Below are positions 35,681 through 45,023 of a DNA stretch of 64,000 nt, in pieces. The stretch comes from Cryptosporangium aurantiacum (GTDB lineage: Bacteria > Actinomycetota > Actinomycetes > Mycobacteriales > Cryptosporangiaceae), in the NCBI RefSeq assembly GCF_900143005.1, contig NZ_FRCS01000005.1, forward strand, positions 186,001 through 250,000. The letters are read 5' to 3'. The translations under genes and the position numbers were made by a program. Each line of letters opens with the position of its first letter. Within the stretch, counting starts at the first letter, position 1. Below the pieces are notes generated by a model. That model did no database searches and was not told the origin of the DNA. It saw nothing but the letters and a program-made list of their open reading frames with translations.

Positions 35681-36586
35681 TCACAGATGGTCCGTGAGGA
35701 ACTCGGTGATCCGCGCCACTGCCGGGTCGACGTACTCCGGGCGGTCGTACAGGTCGATGTGGTTGGTGGTCTCCAGCCACAGAATCTCCGCCGGGCCGCT
35801 GGTGCGCTCGAACACCGCGCGCGCCCCGTCCGGTGAGCAGAACGCGTCGGTCGTGCCGTGGACGACGAGCAGGGGCGTCGGCCCGAGGAAGTCGGCGCCC
35901 ACCGCCAGGTCCACGGTGATCAGTTCGCGGACGGTCAGCACGGTCAGGCGGTTCACCCAGCCGGGGGTGGCCGACCGCTCGGTGCCGTAGTACGTGAACG
36001 GCTCCGCACCGGCCATCACCGCCGGTTCGGTCTCATCCGCGGACACCGCCGCGAGGTACTCGACCTGCCCGGTGCGGTACTGCGCGCCGGCCACCTCGGC
36101 GTAGCTCGCGAGCTGCGCCCGATAGGTCTCGGCGCCCATCGCCGCCCGCATCGCGGCCGGGTCGTTGTATCCGCCCGCGACGCACGCGACCGCGCGGATC
36201 CGCGGGTCGAACGCGGCGAACCGGAGCGCGTACCCGCCACCGAGACAGATGCCGACCGCGCCGATCCGGGCGGCGTCCACGGCCGGGTGAATCGTCAGCG
36301 CGCTGACCGCGTCACGCAGGTCGGCCAGCTTGCCCGCGGAGTCCTCGTGCTGGCGCGGTTCGCCCTCGCTGCCACCGAAGTTGCGATGGTCGAACGCGAG
36401 CGTGACGTAGCCGGCCGCGGTCAACCGCTCGGCGTACCCGCCGACGACCTGTTCCTTGACGCCGGACAGCGGGCCGGTGAAGACCAGCGCCGGCCATCCG
36501 CCCTCCGGTGCCGTGCCTGACGGGACCCGCAGGATCCCCGCCAGGGCCAACCCGTCGCTGTGGAACTCGAACGTCGTCTGCGTCAC
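35681..36586 (-). CDS. dienelactone hydrolase-like alpha/beta hydrolase
   Basis: A 301-aa alpha/beta hydrolase. The nucleophile elbow reads GICLGGGYA, with Cys where most hydrolases have Ser; this Cys elbow is typical of dienelactone hydrolase. The acid and base are probably in VVHGTTDAFCSP and ETTNHIDLYD. The substrate is unknown. GTG at 36586 is chosen because upstream sequence is not family-like; the site is weak. It is divergent from the ada-alkA gene. Confidence 0.82.
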   Translation of the reverse strand: MTQTTFEFHSDGLALAGILRVPSGTAPEGGWPALVFTGPLSGVKEQVVGGYAERLTAAGYVTLAFDHRNFGGSEGEPRQHEDSAGKLADLRDAVSALTIHPAVDAARIGAVGICLGGGYALRFAAFDPRIRAVACVAGGYNDPAAMRAAMGAETYRAQLASYAEVAGAQYRTGQVEYLAAVSADETEPAVMAGAEPFTYYGTERSATPGWVNRLTVLTVRELITVDLAVGADFLGPTPLLVVHGTTDAFCSPDGARAVFERTSGPAEILWLETTNHIDLYDRPEYVDPAVARITEFLTDHL

Positions 36587-36674
36587 GTCGCCCAGGATCG
36601 CAGTCCACGCAACGGGCCGGTTATCAACAGGTCCGATTCCCGCCAGCCAGTGGGTGGGTGATGGCGGCAGGATC

Positions 36675-38135
36675 ATGTTCGTGACCGCACTACTAGACCC
36701 CGACTTCTGCTACCGCGTGGCCCGCAGCCGCGACGCGCGGTTCGACGGGCAGTTCGTGCTGGGAGTGACTTCCACCGGCATCTACTGCCGTCCGAGCTGC
36801 CCGGCGATGACACCGAAGCGCGCCAACGTCCGCTTCTATCCGACTCCGGCGACCGCGCAGGCGGCCGGATTCCGGGCCTGCCTGCGCTGCCTGCCCGACG
36901 CGGCGCCCGGCTCACCCGACTGGAACCTCCGCGCCGACCTGGTCGGGCGCGCGATGCGGCTGGTCGGCGACGGCGTCGTCGAGCGCGACGGCGTCACCGG
37001 GCTGGCCGACCGGCTCGGCTACTCGGCCCGCCACCTCAACCGGCAGCTCATCGCCGAGCTGGGTGTCGGCCCGCTGGCGCTGGCGCGTGCCCGGCGGGCG
37101 CAGATCGCCCGCACGCTGATCGAGACCACGACGCTGCCGTTCGCGGACGTCGCGTTCGCCGCCGGGTTCAGCAGCATCCGACAGTTCAACGAGACCGTCC
37201 GTGAGGTCTTCGCGGCGACGCCCAGCGCGCTGCGCGCCAAGCGGCGCACGGCAGGCGGGCAGGTACCCGCCGCCGGGCCCGGAACCATCGCGCTGCGGCT
37301 GGCCTACCGCGAGCCGTTCGACGCGCCAGCGCTCTGGGCGTTCCTCGCCGCCAGAGCGGTTCCCCACGTCGAGGTCGTGGAGGGCGACACGTACCGGCGC
37401 ACGCTGCGGCTTCCGCACGGCGTCGGGTCGGTCGCGCTGACGCCGGCCGCCGGGCACGTCCGCGCCGAGCTGACCCTCGCCGACCTGCGCGATCTCGGCA
37501 CCGCCGTCCATCGCTGCCGCCGGCTGCTCGACCTGGACGCCGATCCGGTCGCGGTCGACACCGCGCTGGGCGCCGACCCGGCGCTCGGTCCGCTGGTCGC
37601 CGCCCACCCCGGTCTCCGGGTTCCGGGCGCGGTCGACGGGGCCGAGATCGCGGTCCGCGCCGTGCTCGGGCAGCAGGTGTCGGTGGCAGCGGCCCGCACG
37701 GTCGCCGGGCGCCTCGCCGAGCAGTACGGCGAGCCCGCCGACGCCGACGGCGCTCGCGTGTTCCCCACCGCGGAGGCGCTCGCCGAGCTCACTCCGGCGG
37801 CACTCCCGATGCCGGCCAGCCGGGCCCGGACGCTGATCGCGCTCTGCACCGCGCTGGCCGGCGGCGACCTGGTGCTCGACGCGGGCACCGACCCGGCCGA
37901 GGCGATGGAGGCGCTGCAGGAGCTGCCCGGCATCGGGCCGTGGACCGCCGGTTACATCGCGCTGCGGGCCACCGGGGCGCCGGACGTCTTCCTCTCCGGC
38001 GACCTGGGCGTCCGCCGCGCGGCGGCTCAGCTGGGTCTCCCCGACGACCCGCGGGCGCTGGACGAATGGGCGAGCCGCTGGCGTCCCTGGCGGTCGTACG
38101 CCGTCCTACACCTCTGGCAATCCGAAACTTCCTGA
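36675..38135 (+). CDS. Ada regulator fused to AlkA glycosylase
   Basis: A 486-aa fusion. Residues 1-80 are the Ada N-terminal zinc domain, with Cys 38, 42, 69 and 72 at the same numbers as in E. coli Ada; Cys 38 accepts methyl from phosphotriesters. Then comes an AraC-type helix-turn-helix (about 90-185), and from about 200 an AlkA 3-methyladenine glycosylase with helix-hairpin-helix LPGIGPWTAGYIALR and catalytic Asp in FLSGDLGV. It removes alkylated bases and probably induces itself and ogt. The same fusion exists in mycobacteria. Confidence 0.93.
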   Translation: MFVTALLDPDFCYRVARSRDARFDGQFVLGVTSTGIYCRPSCPAMTPKRANVRFYPTPATAQAAGFRACLRCLPDAAPGSPDWNLRADLVGRAMRLVGDGVVERDGVTGLADRLGYSARHLNRQLIAELGVGPLALARARRAQIARTLIETTTLPFADVAFAAGFSSIRQFNETVREVFAATPSALRAKRRTAGGQVPAAGPGTIALRLAYREPFDAPALWAFLAARAVPHVEVVEGDTYRRTLRLPHGVGSVALTPAAGHVRAELTLADLRDLGTAVHRCRRLLDLDADPVAVDTALGADPALGPLVAAHPGLRVPGAVDGAEIAVRAVLGQQVSVAAARTVAGRLAEQYGEPADADGARVFPTAEALAELTPAALPMPASRARTLIALCTALAGGDLVLDAGTDPAEAMEALQELPGIGPWTAGYIALRATGAPDVFLSGDLGVRRAAAQLGLPDDPRALDEWASRWRPWRSYAVLHLWQSETS

Positions 38136-38148
38136 GAGGACCAACTCG

Positions 38149-38646
38149 ATGTCCACGTCCACCTACTACGCGACCGTCGACACCCCCATCGGCCCGTTCA
38201 CCGCGATCGAATCCGACGGCACGGTGCTCGCCAGCGGCTGGACGAACACGATCGACGACCTGCTCGGTGTCATCCATCCCACGCTGCGTCCGATCGATCC
38301 GGCGCCCCGCAGCGAGCTGGGCGACGTCACGAAGGCCGTGCTCCGGTATCACGAGGGCGACGTCACGGTGATCGACACGATCCCCGTCCGGCAGCGGTCC
38401 GGGCCGTTTCTGCTCGGAGCGTGGGAGGTGCTCCGGAAGGTCCAGCCGGGCTCGCCGGTGACCTACACCGAATACGCCGAGCTGGCCGGGCGTCCGCTGG
38501 CGGTTCGGGCGGCGGCGTCGGCCTGCGCCCGCAACGCCGCCGCCCTGTTCGTCCCCTGCCACCGGGTGCTGCGCTCGGACGGCACGCTCGGCGGCTTCCG
38601 GTGGGGCGTCCAGATCAAGCGCTGGCTCCTGGACCACGAGGCCTGA
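38149..38646 (+). CDS. ogt: methylated-DNA--protein-cysteine methyltransferase
   Basis: A 165-aa O6-alkylguanine-DNA alkyltransferase. The active site is VPCHRVLRSDGTLGGFRWG, with the acceptor Cys in PCHRV, and the helix-turn-helix arginine finger lies in ARNAAALF. It follows ada-alkA by 13 bp and is presumably co-induced by methylated Ada. A Shine-Dalgarno-like GAGAGG precedes the ATG. Confidence 0.94.
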   Translation: MSTSTYYATVDTPIGPFTAIESDGTVLASGWTNTIDDLLGVIHPTLRPIDPAPRSELGDVTKAVLRYHEGDVTVIDTIPVRQRSGPFLLGAWEVLRKVQPGSPVTYTEYAELAGRPLAVRAAASACARNAAALFVPCHRVLRSDGTLGGFRWGVQIKRWLLDHEA

Positions 38647-38754
38647 CGTCGGAGTGTCGCTGTCCGACTATTGAACGCTGCGTGCTTCACTGTGCGGGTT
38701 TCGCCCGGGCCTTACCGTTGGGCCTAGGTAGTGCACAGTGGAAAGTGAGCACGC

Positions 38755-39582
38755 ATGGTCATGGGGCCCACCCATGCCATCTCCGGAGCCGCCGCCTGGT
38801 TGGTCGGCTCCGCGGTGGCGGCCCAGCTCGGCGGGTACATGCAGTCGCCGATCGAGTTGACGACCTACACGGTCGCGTGTGCCGGGGCCGCGTTACTGCC
38901 CGACCTCGACACGTCCGGCAAGGTCACCCGCAACCGGGGTGGCGCGACCGTCGCCCGCACGTTCGGCGTCGCCTCGCTGTTCGTCGCCGAGTGCGTGGAG
39001 AAGCTGTCGCTCGGCATCTACAAGGTCACCCGGTCCAAACGCGACGGCAAGCGGACCAACGGCCACCGCACGTTCACGCACACGTGGGTGTTCGCGGCGG
39101 GGCTCGGCGCCGGCGTCGGTTATCTGGCCGAGAGTTACGGCAAGACGGCCGTGGCGATCGCGCTGTTCTTCCTGTTCGGGCTCGGCATCCGCGGGCTGAT
39201 GGCCGACGCGGCGAAGGCCTCCGGATGGGTGCTGGTCACCGCACTGTCGGCGCTCGCCGCGTACGTCGCCATCGACACGCTGCCCGCCGACCGGGGGTAT
39301 CCGCTGCTGGGGCTCTCGGTCGGCATCGGGTGCGTGGTCCACACGTTCGGCGACATGATCACCAAGGCCGGATGCCCGGTGCTCTGGCCGGTGCCGATCC
39401 GTGGCGAGCGCTGGCGGGAGATCGGCATGCCCGACCGGATCGCGGTCCGAGCCGGCGGTTCGGTCGAGCGCACCGTGCTCGTTCCGGCGTTCACCGCGCT
39501 GGCGATCCTCGGGGTGATCATCAGCGTCCCGGGGGTCGCGGCACTGCTGAGCCGAATTCTGGGTCAGTTGTCGTCCACATAA
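38755..39582 (+). CDS. DUF457/YdjM-like membrane metal-dependent hydrolase
   Basis: A 275-aa polytopic membrane protein. The N-terminus MGPTHAISGAAAWL and the later LLPDLDTSGK and NGHRTFTHTWVF carry the conserved His/Asp residues of the family (inner-membrane metal-dependent hydrolase; E. coli YdjM is SOS-induced). About five spans follow. The enzymatic substrate is unknown. It is a single gene with a 108-bp upstream region that shows no obvious operator. Confidence 0.85.
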   Translation: MVMGPTHAISGAAAWLVGSAVAAQLGGYMQSPIELTTYTVACAGAALLPDLDTSGKVTRNRGGATVARTFGVASLFVAECVEKLSLGIYKVTRSKRDGKRTNGHRTFTHTWVFAAGLGAGVGYLAESYGKTAVAIALFFLFGLGIRGLMADAAKASGWVLVTALSALAAYVAIDTLPADRGYPLLGLSVGIGCVVHTFGDMITKAGCPVLWPVPIRGERWREIGMPDRIAVRAGGSVERTVLVPAFTALAILGVIISVPGVAALLSRILGQLSST

Positions 39583-39628
39583 TGAGAGGGACTTCCTGTT
39601 ATGTGGGACGAGAGCTAAGGTCCGTGAC

Positions 39629-40393
39629 ATGAGCACGCAAACCTGGGATGCCGCGCTGTACGACCGTCACCACGGTTTTGTCGCCTCCTACGGGCAGGAT
39701 CTGCTGGAACTGCTGGCCGCGCTACCCGGGGAGCGTGTGCTCGACCTCGGCTGCGGCACCGGCGACCACGTCGCGCTGCTGCGGTCGCGCCGGGTCGCCG
39801 CGGACGGCGTCGACGCCAGCGCGGAGATGATCGCGAGGGCAGGCGACAAGTACCCCGACTTCCCGTACTTCGCGGTAGCCGACGCCCGGGAGCTGGGCGC
39901 GGAAGACCAGTACGACGCGGTGTTCTCCAATGCCGTGCTGCACTGGGTGCCCGAGCCGGAGCGGGTCGCGGCCTCGGTGGCCAGGGCGCTGCGTCCCGGT
40001 GGGCGGTTCGTCGCCGAGTTCGGCGGCGCCGGGAACGTCGGGACGATCATCCGGGCCGCCCAGGAGGTCCGGGCCGAGTCCGGCCTCCCCGCGGCGCCGC
40101 TGCCCTGGTACTACCCGACGGTCGGCGAGTACGCGCTGGTGGTCGAAGGTGCGGGCCTGGAGGTCCGATCGGCCTGGCTGTTCGACCGCCCGACGGTCCT
40201 CGACGGCACCGCCGGGCTGCAGAACTGGGTCCGGATGTTCGCGACGTTCCTGCTCGACGGCCTCGACGAGGCTGCGTTCTTCGCGGCGCTGGAGGAACGG
40301 GTGCGGGAGACGCTCTGGCGCAACGGCGCCTGGTGGGCCGACTATCGCCGCCTGCGGCTGGTCGCCGTGAAACCCGGCGCTCCCCGGGGGTAG
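39629..40393 (+). CDS. class I SAM-dependent methyltransferase
   Basis: A 254-aa methyltransferase with motif I VLDLGCGTGDH (about residues 36-46), acidic residue in DGVDASAEM, and the VFSNAVLHWVPEPER post-II region. The last resembles trans-aconitate methyltransferase (Tam) homologues. The substrate is not certain. TAAGGT ends 7 nt before the ATG with no Shine-Dalgarno, suggesting a leaderless transcript. Confidence 0.88.
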   Translation: MSTQTWDAALYDRHHGFVASYGQDLLELLAALPGERVLDLGCGTGDHVALLRSRRVAADGVDASAEMIARAGDKYPDFPYFAVADARELGAEDQYDAVFSNAVLHWVPEPERVAASVARALRPGGRFVAEFGGAGNVGTIIRAAQEVRAESGLPAAPLPWYYPTVGEYALVVEGAGLEVRSAWLFDRPTVLDGTAGLQNWVRMFATFLLDGLDEAAFFAALEERVRETLWRNGAWWADYRRLRLVAVKPGAPRG

Positions 40394-40447
40394 CACCGGG
40401 CGGAAAACCATTCCGCCGCTCGGCACACGCCCGCTTATGGTCGGGGA

Positions 40448-42220
40448 ATGCGCGCCGATGTGGGGGTGGCTCGGCCCGCCAATGGACCCCTGAAGACTCT
40501 GTTCCGGCTCCGGACGTACGCGCGCCCGTACGCTCGCAGCCTGCTTGCGCTGCTGGTGTGCGCCGCGCTCGGACAGGCGTTCCAGATCGTCGGCCCGCTG
40601 CTCACCCAGCGGGTGATCGACGGACCGGTCCGGCACGGAACGACCGACGGCCTGCTGCCGCTCGCCGGGCTGGCGCTGCTGGCCAGCGTGTGCGTGATGA
40701 TCAGCGACTACGCCGCCCGACGTGCACACGCGACCGGGTCGGTCGGCGTGGAGACCGCACTGCGCACCGATCTGTACGCGCACCTCCAGCGCCTCCCGCT
40801 GGAGTTCCACGATCGCTGGCCGAGCGGACAGCTGCTGTCCCGCTCCACGTCGGACCTGCGGGCGGTCGGCAGCTTCCTCGCGTTCGGCTCGATCTTCATC
40901 GTGCTGCAGACCGGTACGTTCGTCGGCGTCGCGATCATCCTGATGACGATCCACTGGCCGCTGGGGCTGCTGGTGACAGCGGGCATGATCCCGGTGATGG
41001 TGCTGACCTACGGGCTCAGCCGCAGCTACCTTCCGCTCTCCCGCCGGTTGCAGGACGACGTCGGCGACCTGACGAGCCTCGTCGAGGAATCCGTCCTCGG
41101 GTTCCGCACGATCCGGGCGTTCGGCAGGCACCGGTACATCAACCAGCGGTTCGGCGGGGCCGCCCGCACGGTCCTCGACACCGGACTCGCCCAGGGCCGG
41201 GTCATCGCCCGGTTCTGGCCGGCGATCGAGGCGGTACCGGGGCTGCTGATGGCCGCCGTCCTGCTCGGCGGCGCGTACGCGGTCGCCGGCGGCTCGCTGA
41301 CGATCGGCGAGCTGGTCGCGTTCATCGGCCTGCTCACGTTCGCGATCTGGCCGCTGGACTCGCTGGGCTGGCTGCTCGGCGAGGCCCAGCAGGCCGCGAC
41401 CGCGGCGCAGCGCGTCTACGAGATCCTCGACACGCCGCCGACGGTCGTCGACCGGCCGGACGCCCGGACCGCCGATTCGCCGAAAGGCCACGTCCGCTTC
41501 GAGGGTGTCGGCTTCCGGTACCCGACCGAGGACAGCGCGGTGCTGCACGACGTCGACCTGGAGGTTCGGCCCGGCGAGACGATGGCGCTGGTCGGTGCCA
41601 GCGGTTCCGGCAAGACCACGCTGACGTTGCTGGTCAACCGTCTCTACGACGTCACCGCCGGGCGGATCACGGTGGACGGCGTCGATATCCGGGACCTGAG
41701 CCTGGAGTCCCTGCGCACGGTGGTCAGTTCGGCGTTCGAGGATCCGACGCTGTTCTCCGCCAGCGTCCGGGAGAACATCACGCTCGGCCGACCGGACGCG
41801 ACCGACGACGAGGTGGCCGCCGCACTGCGGATCGCGCAGGCCGAGTTCGTCCACGACCTGCCGTGGGGCCTGGACACCCGGATCGGCGAGAAGGGCCTGT
41901 CACTCTCCGGCGGGCAGCGGCAGCGGCTCGCCCTAGCACGTGCGGTGGTCGGCAGGCCTCGCGTCCTGGTGCTGGACGACCCGCTCTCCGCGCTCGACGT
42001 CGAGACCGAGGCGATGGTCGAGCAGGCGCTGCACACCGTCCTCGCGGGCACCACCGCACTCCTGGTCGTGCACCGGCCGTCGACGGTCGCGCTGGCCGAC
42101 CGGGTCGCGTTGATCGACGACGGGACGGTCGTGGCCGTCGGTACACACGAGGAACTGCTCGCCACCGTGCCCACCTACCGCGATCTCCTCGACACCACCC
42201 TGCAGGGAGCACCTCAGTGA
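40448..42220 (+). CDS. ABC exporter half with degenerate ATP site
   Basis: A 590-aa transporter half with six membrane spans (about residues 20-300) followed by an ATPase domain. Walker A is GASGSGKTT and the signature LSGGQRQRLALARA is canonical. Walker B reads VLVLDDPLSALD: Asp 511 replaces the catalytic Glu, so ATP bound here should be hydrolysed poorly. The partner encoded next carries the intact Glu. Together they form a heterodimeric exporter of the BmrCD/TmrAB type; the substrate is unknown. TATGGT ends 6 nt before the ATG. Confidence 0.92.
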   Translation: MRADVGVARPANGPLKTLFRLRTYARPYARSLLALLVCAALGQAFQIVGPLLTQRVIDGPVRHGTTDGLLPLAGLALLASVCVMISDYAARRAHATGSVGVETALRTDLYAHLQRLPLEFHDRWPSGQLLSRSTSDLRAVGSFLAFGSIFIVLQTGTFVGVAIILMTIHWPLGLLVTAGMIPVMVLTYGLSRSYLPLSRRLQDDVGDLTSLVEESVLGFRTIRAFGRHRYINQRFGGAARTVLDTGLAQGRVIARFWPAIEAVPGLLMAAVLLGGAYAVAGGSLTIGELVAFIGLLTFAIWPLDSLGWLLGEAQQAATAAQRVYEILDTPPTVVDRPDARTADSPKGHVRFEGVGFRYPTEDSAVLHDVDLEVRPGETMALVGASGSGKTTLTLLVNRLYDVTAGRITVDGVDIRDLSLESLRTVVSSAFEDPTLFSASVRENITLGRPDATDDEVAAALRIAQAEFVHDLPWGLDTRIGEKGLSLSGGQRQRLALARAVVGRPRVLVLDDPLSALDVETEAMVEQALHTVLAGTTALLVVHRPSTVALADRVALIDDGTVVAVGTHEELLATVPTYRDLLDTTLQGAPQ

Positions 42221-44037
42221 CGACCACCGATGCGTGGCACGGCGTCGCTGCCGAGCAGGCCGACGAGGTGTCCGACGAGGCAGGCGTGCGGCTGCGGCGG
42301 CGGAGCCGGGCGCTGCTCGGCAGCCTCCTCCGGCCCTACCGGCGCCGAGTCGCGGTCGCCTCGCTGCTGCTGGTCGTCCAGAACATCAGCGGGCTGGCCG
42401 GGCCGTTCCTGATCAGCGTCGGCATCGACGCGGGCCTGCCGCCGCTGGTGAACGACGGTGACGGCAGCGTCGTGTTCGCCGTCGCCGCGGCGCTGGCCGG
42501 TGCGACCGTGGTGGAGTACGCGGCGCGGCGCGCCTACCTGGAGTTCAGCGCGCGGATCACCCACGGCATCCTCTACGACCTGCGTCGACGAGCATTCGCG
42601 CACCTTCAGCGGCTCTCCCCCGCGTTCCACGAGCGCTACACGTCCGGCCGGGTGATCTCGCGCCTGACCTCGGACGTCGACGCGCTGACCGACCTGCTCG
42701 ACGGCAGCCTCGACGACCTGGTCATCCAAGGGCTGAACGTGCTGGTGATCGGCGTCATCCTGCTCGTGCTGGACTGGCGGATGGGTCTGCTGACGCTGGT
42801 CGCGTTCCCGTTCCTGGCGCTGATCATCGGCTGGTTCCGCCGACGCTCCGGCCCGGCGTACCGGCGCACCAGGGAGACCGTCGCGCTCGTCATCGTCCAC
42901 ATCGTGGAGACGCTCGGCGGCATGCGCGCGGTGCAGGCGTTCCGGCGGGAGCCGCGGAACAACACACTGTTCGGAGGCCTCGCCACCGACCTGGCCGACG
43001 CCGACCGCCGCGTCATACGGCTGATGGCGGTCTTCGCCCCCGGCGTCTACGGGGTGTCGATCGCGACGACCGCGCTGGTGCTGGGCGTCGGCGGATGGCT
43101 CGCCGCGAGCGGCCACCTCCAGGTCGGTGTGCTGACGGCGATCCTGCTCTACACCCGCCGGTTCTTCGACCCGATGACGCAGCTGTCGATGTTCTACAAC
43201 AGCCTGCAAGCGGCGACCGCCGCGCTGGAGAAGATCTCCGGCGTGCTGGAGGAGCAGTCCGAGATCGCTCCGCCGGCCGACCCGGTACCGCTCCCGGTGC
43301 ACGCAGGTCGCGGTCGGCAGGTCGAGCTGCGGGGTGTCCGGTTCGGGTATCGAGACGACCGGATCGTGCTGCCGAACCTCGACCTGACGATTCCGGCCGG
43401 GCAGACCGTCGCGCTGCTGGGCTCCACCGGCGCGGGCAAGTCGACGGTCGCCCGGTTGATCGCCCGGTTCTACGACCCGCTCGGCGGATCGGTCCGGCTG
43501 GACGGCGTCGATCTGCGGGAGGTCGACGAGGCCGCGCTGCAGGCGGCGATCATCACGGTGACCCAGGAGAACTTCCTGTTCCGCGGCTCGGTGGCCGACA
43601 ACATCCGGTTCGGACGCCCGGACGCGAGCCGCGCGCAGGTGGAGGCCGCAGCCGCCGAGGTCGGAGCGGAGCGCATGATCCGTGCGCTTCCGGCAGGGTT
43701 CGACACCCCGGTCGGTGAGCGCGGCACGCGGCTGTCCGCCGGGCAGCGGCAGCTGGTGGCGTTCGCCAGGGCCGTGCTGGCCGACCCGGATGTCCTGATC
43801 CTGGACGAGGCCACCTCGTCGCTGGACATCCCGAGCGAACGCGCGGTGCAGCAGGCCCTGCGGACGCTGCTGGCCGACCGGACCGCGGTGATCATCGCGC
43901 ACCGGCTCTCCACCGTGGAGATCGCCGACCGGGTGCTCATCCTCGACGCCGGAGGCATCGTGGAGGACGGTCCGCCGGCCGAGCTGCTCGCCAGCGGCGG
44001 CCGCTACACCGCCCTCCAAGAGCTGGCGCGCCGCTAG
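42217..44037 (+). CDS. ABC exporter half with catalytic ATP site
   Basis: A 606-aa partner of the preceding gene, starting at the GTG that overlaps its stop. Six spans precede the ATPase domain, with Walker A GSTGAGKS and Walker B VLILDEATSSLD (Glu 531 intact). The signature is LSAGQRQLVAFARA, a Gly-to-Ala variant. In the dimer this weak signature pairs with the Asp 511 site of the first subunit, and the intact site pairs with the canonical signature. That asymmetry is consistent across both subunits. It ends against the convergent RpiR gene. Confidence 0.93.
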   Translation: MTTTDAWHGVAAEQADEVSDEAGVRLRRRSRALLGSLLRPYRRRVAVASLLLVVQNISGLAGPFLISVGIDAGLPPLVNDGDGSVVFAVAAALAGATVVEYAARRAYLEFSARITHGILYDLRRRAFAHLQRLSPAFHERYTSGRVISRLTSDVDALTDLLDGSLDDLVIQGLNVLVIGVILLVLDWRMGLLTLVAFPFLALIIGWFRRRSGPAYRRTRETVALVIVHIVETLGGMRAVQAFRREPRNNTLFGGLATDLADADRRVIRLMAVFAPGVYGVSIATTALVLGVGGWLAASGHLQVGVLTAILLYTRRFFDPMTQLSMFYNSLQAATAALEKISGVLEEQSEIAPPADPVPLPVHAGRGRQVELRGVRFGYRDDRIVLPNLDLTIPAGQTVALLGSTGAGKSTVARLIARFYDPLGGSVRLDGVDLREVDEAALQAAIITVTQENFLFRGSVADNIRFGRPDASRAQVEAAAAEVGAERMIRALPAGFDTPVGERGTRLSAGQRQLVAFARAVLADPDVLILDEATSSLDIPSERAVQQALRTLLADRTAVIIAHRLSTVEIADRVLILDAGGIVEDGPPAELLASGGRYTALQELARR

Positions 44038-44849
44038 GCCTGACCGCCGTCGAGGTCGGCGGCGAGGGCCTCGGTCTGCTCCATCCGGTGCGCGCCTTCC
44101 GGGCCGATGCGGTCGAGGACGCCGCCGGCGATCGCCTCCAGCAGCGCCACGGCCGGGGTCAGCGCGCGCGGCGACGCGTCGCTGGGCAGCACCACCTCGG
44201 CGTGCGCTGCGGCTGGCGACAGCCCGGCCGCGGTGAACAGGACGACCTTCGCGTGCAGCCGGGCGGCGTAGCGGGCCAGCGCCGTCACGGCCGGCTCGTA
44301 CGGTGGCAGGTCGAAGACGACCAGGACGTCCCGGCCGGTGAGATCGGCCAACGTCGTCACCGGTGGTGTCCCGACCAGGTGGACCCCCGCCCGGACCGTC
44401 GCCAGCAGCTGGTGGAGGTACCCCGCCAGCAGCGAGCCACCGACCACGTAGACGTGGCGGCGCCGGTCGGCGAGCAACTCGACCGCCTCCGCGACGTCGT
44501 ACGGCGGTAGCCCGACGACCGTGCGGACCATCGCCTTGGCGGCCGCGTTCACCGCGTCGAGCAGCGGTGTCTGCCGGTTGGCCGGGACCCGGTCGACCAC
44601 CGAGGTCTCGGTGCGCAGTCCTCGTTGGAAGTCCGGGAACCCCTGGAAGCCGAGCCTGGTCGCAAAACGCACGACGGTCGGTCCACTCACCCCCGCCCGG
44701 GTCGCCAGCCGGGCCACAGTCTCGAAGCCGGCGGACGGGTAGTCGGCCAGCAGGACCCGAGCGACCTTGCGTTCCGCCGGGCTGCACTCGCCCAGCCGCT
44801 GTCGTATGACATCGGCCAGTGTTTCTTCCGTCGTTGGTTGTTCGGTCAC
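44034..44849 (-). CDS. MurR/RpiR family regulator
   Basis: A 271-aa sugar-responsive regulator: an N-terminal helix-turn-helix (GFETVARLATRAGVSGPTVVRFATRLGFQGFPDFQRGL, about residues 38-75) and a C-terminal SIS domain (RHVYVVGGSLLAGYLHQLLATV onward). GTG at 44849 is favoured by GGGGAGG just upstream; a longer start would add low-complexity sequence. Ligand and target are unknown. It is convergent with the ABC genes (4-bp overlap) and divergent from rmuC, which shares its promoter region. Confidence 0.86.
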   Translation of the reverse strand: MTEQPTTEETLADVIRQRLGECSPAERKVARVLLADYPSAGFETVARLATRAGVSGPTVVRFATRLGFQGFPDFQRGLRTETSVVDRVPANRQTPLLDAVNAAAKAMVRTVVGLPPYDVAEAVELLADRRRHVYVVGGSLLAGYLHQLLATVRAGVHLVGTPPVTTLADLTGRDVLVVFDLPPYEPAVTALARYAARLHAKVVLFTAAGLSPAAAHAEVVLPSDASPRALTPAVALLEAIAGGVLDRIGPEGAHRMEQTEALAADLDGGQA

Positions 44850-45023
44850 GACGCCTCCCCCGCGTCCGGTGATCGATGAGCCGTGGGCGTCCCCCGACGG
44901 ACCCGCGGCTGTTCCGCCCCCGTCTTCCTCTGACGGACGAAGGATTCTTAACAGCATTTTTCGGACGTTTGGACGAGAATCTGCCGCTGGGGATGGCGTG
45001 CCGAACGTGGAACCGGAGACGGA

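Noticed and set aside
40333-42216. Plus-strand frame running ahead of and through the first ABC gene in another frame
   Set aside because: Only the part from the GTG at 42217 encodes a protein family; the rest is a shadow of the first ABC gene.
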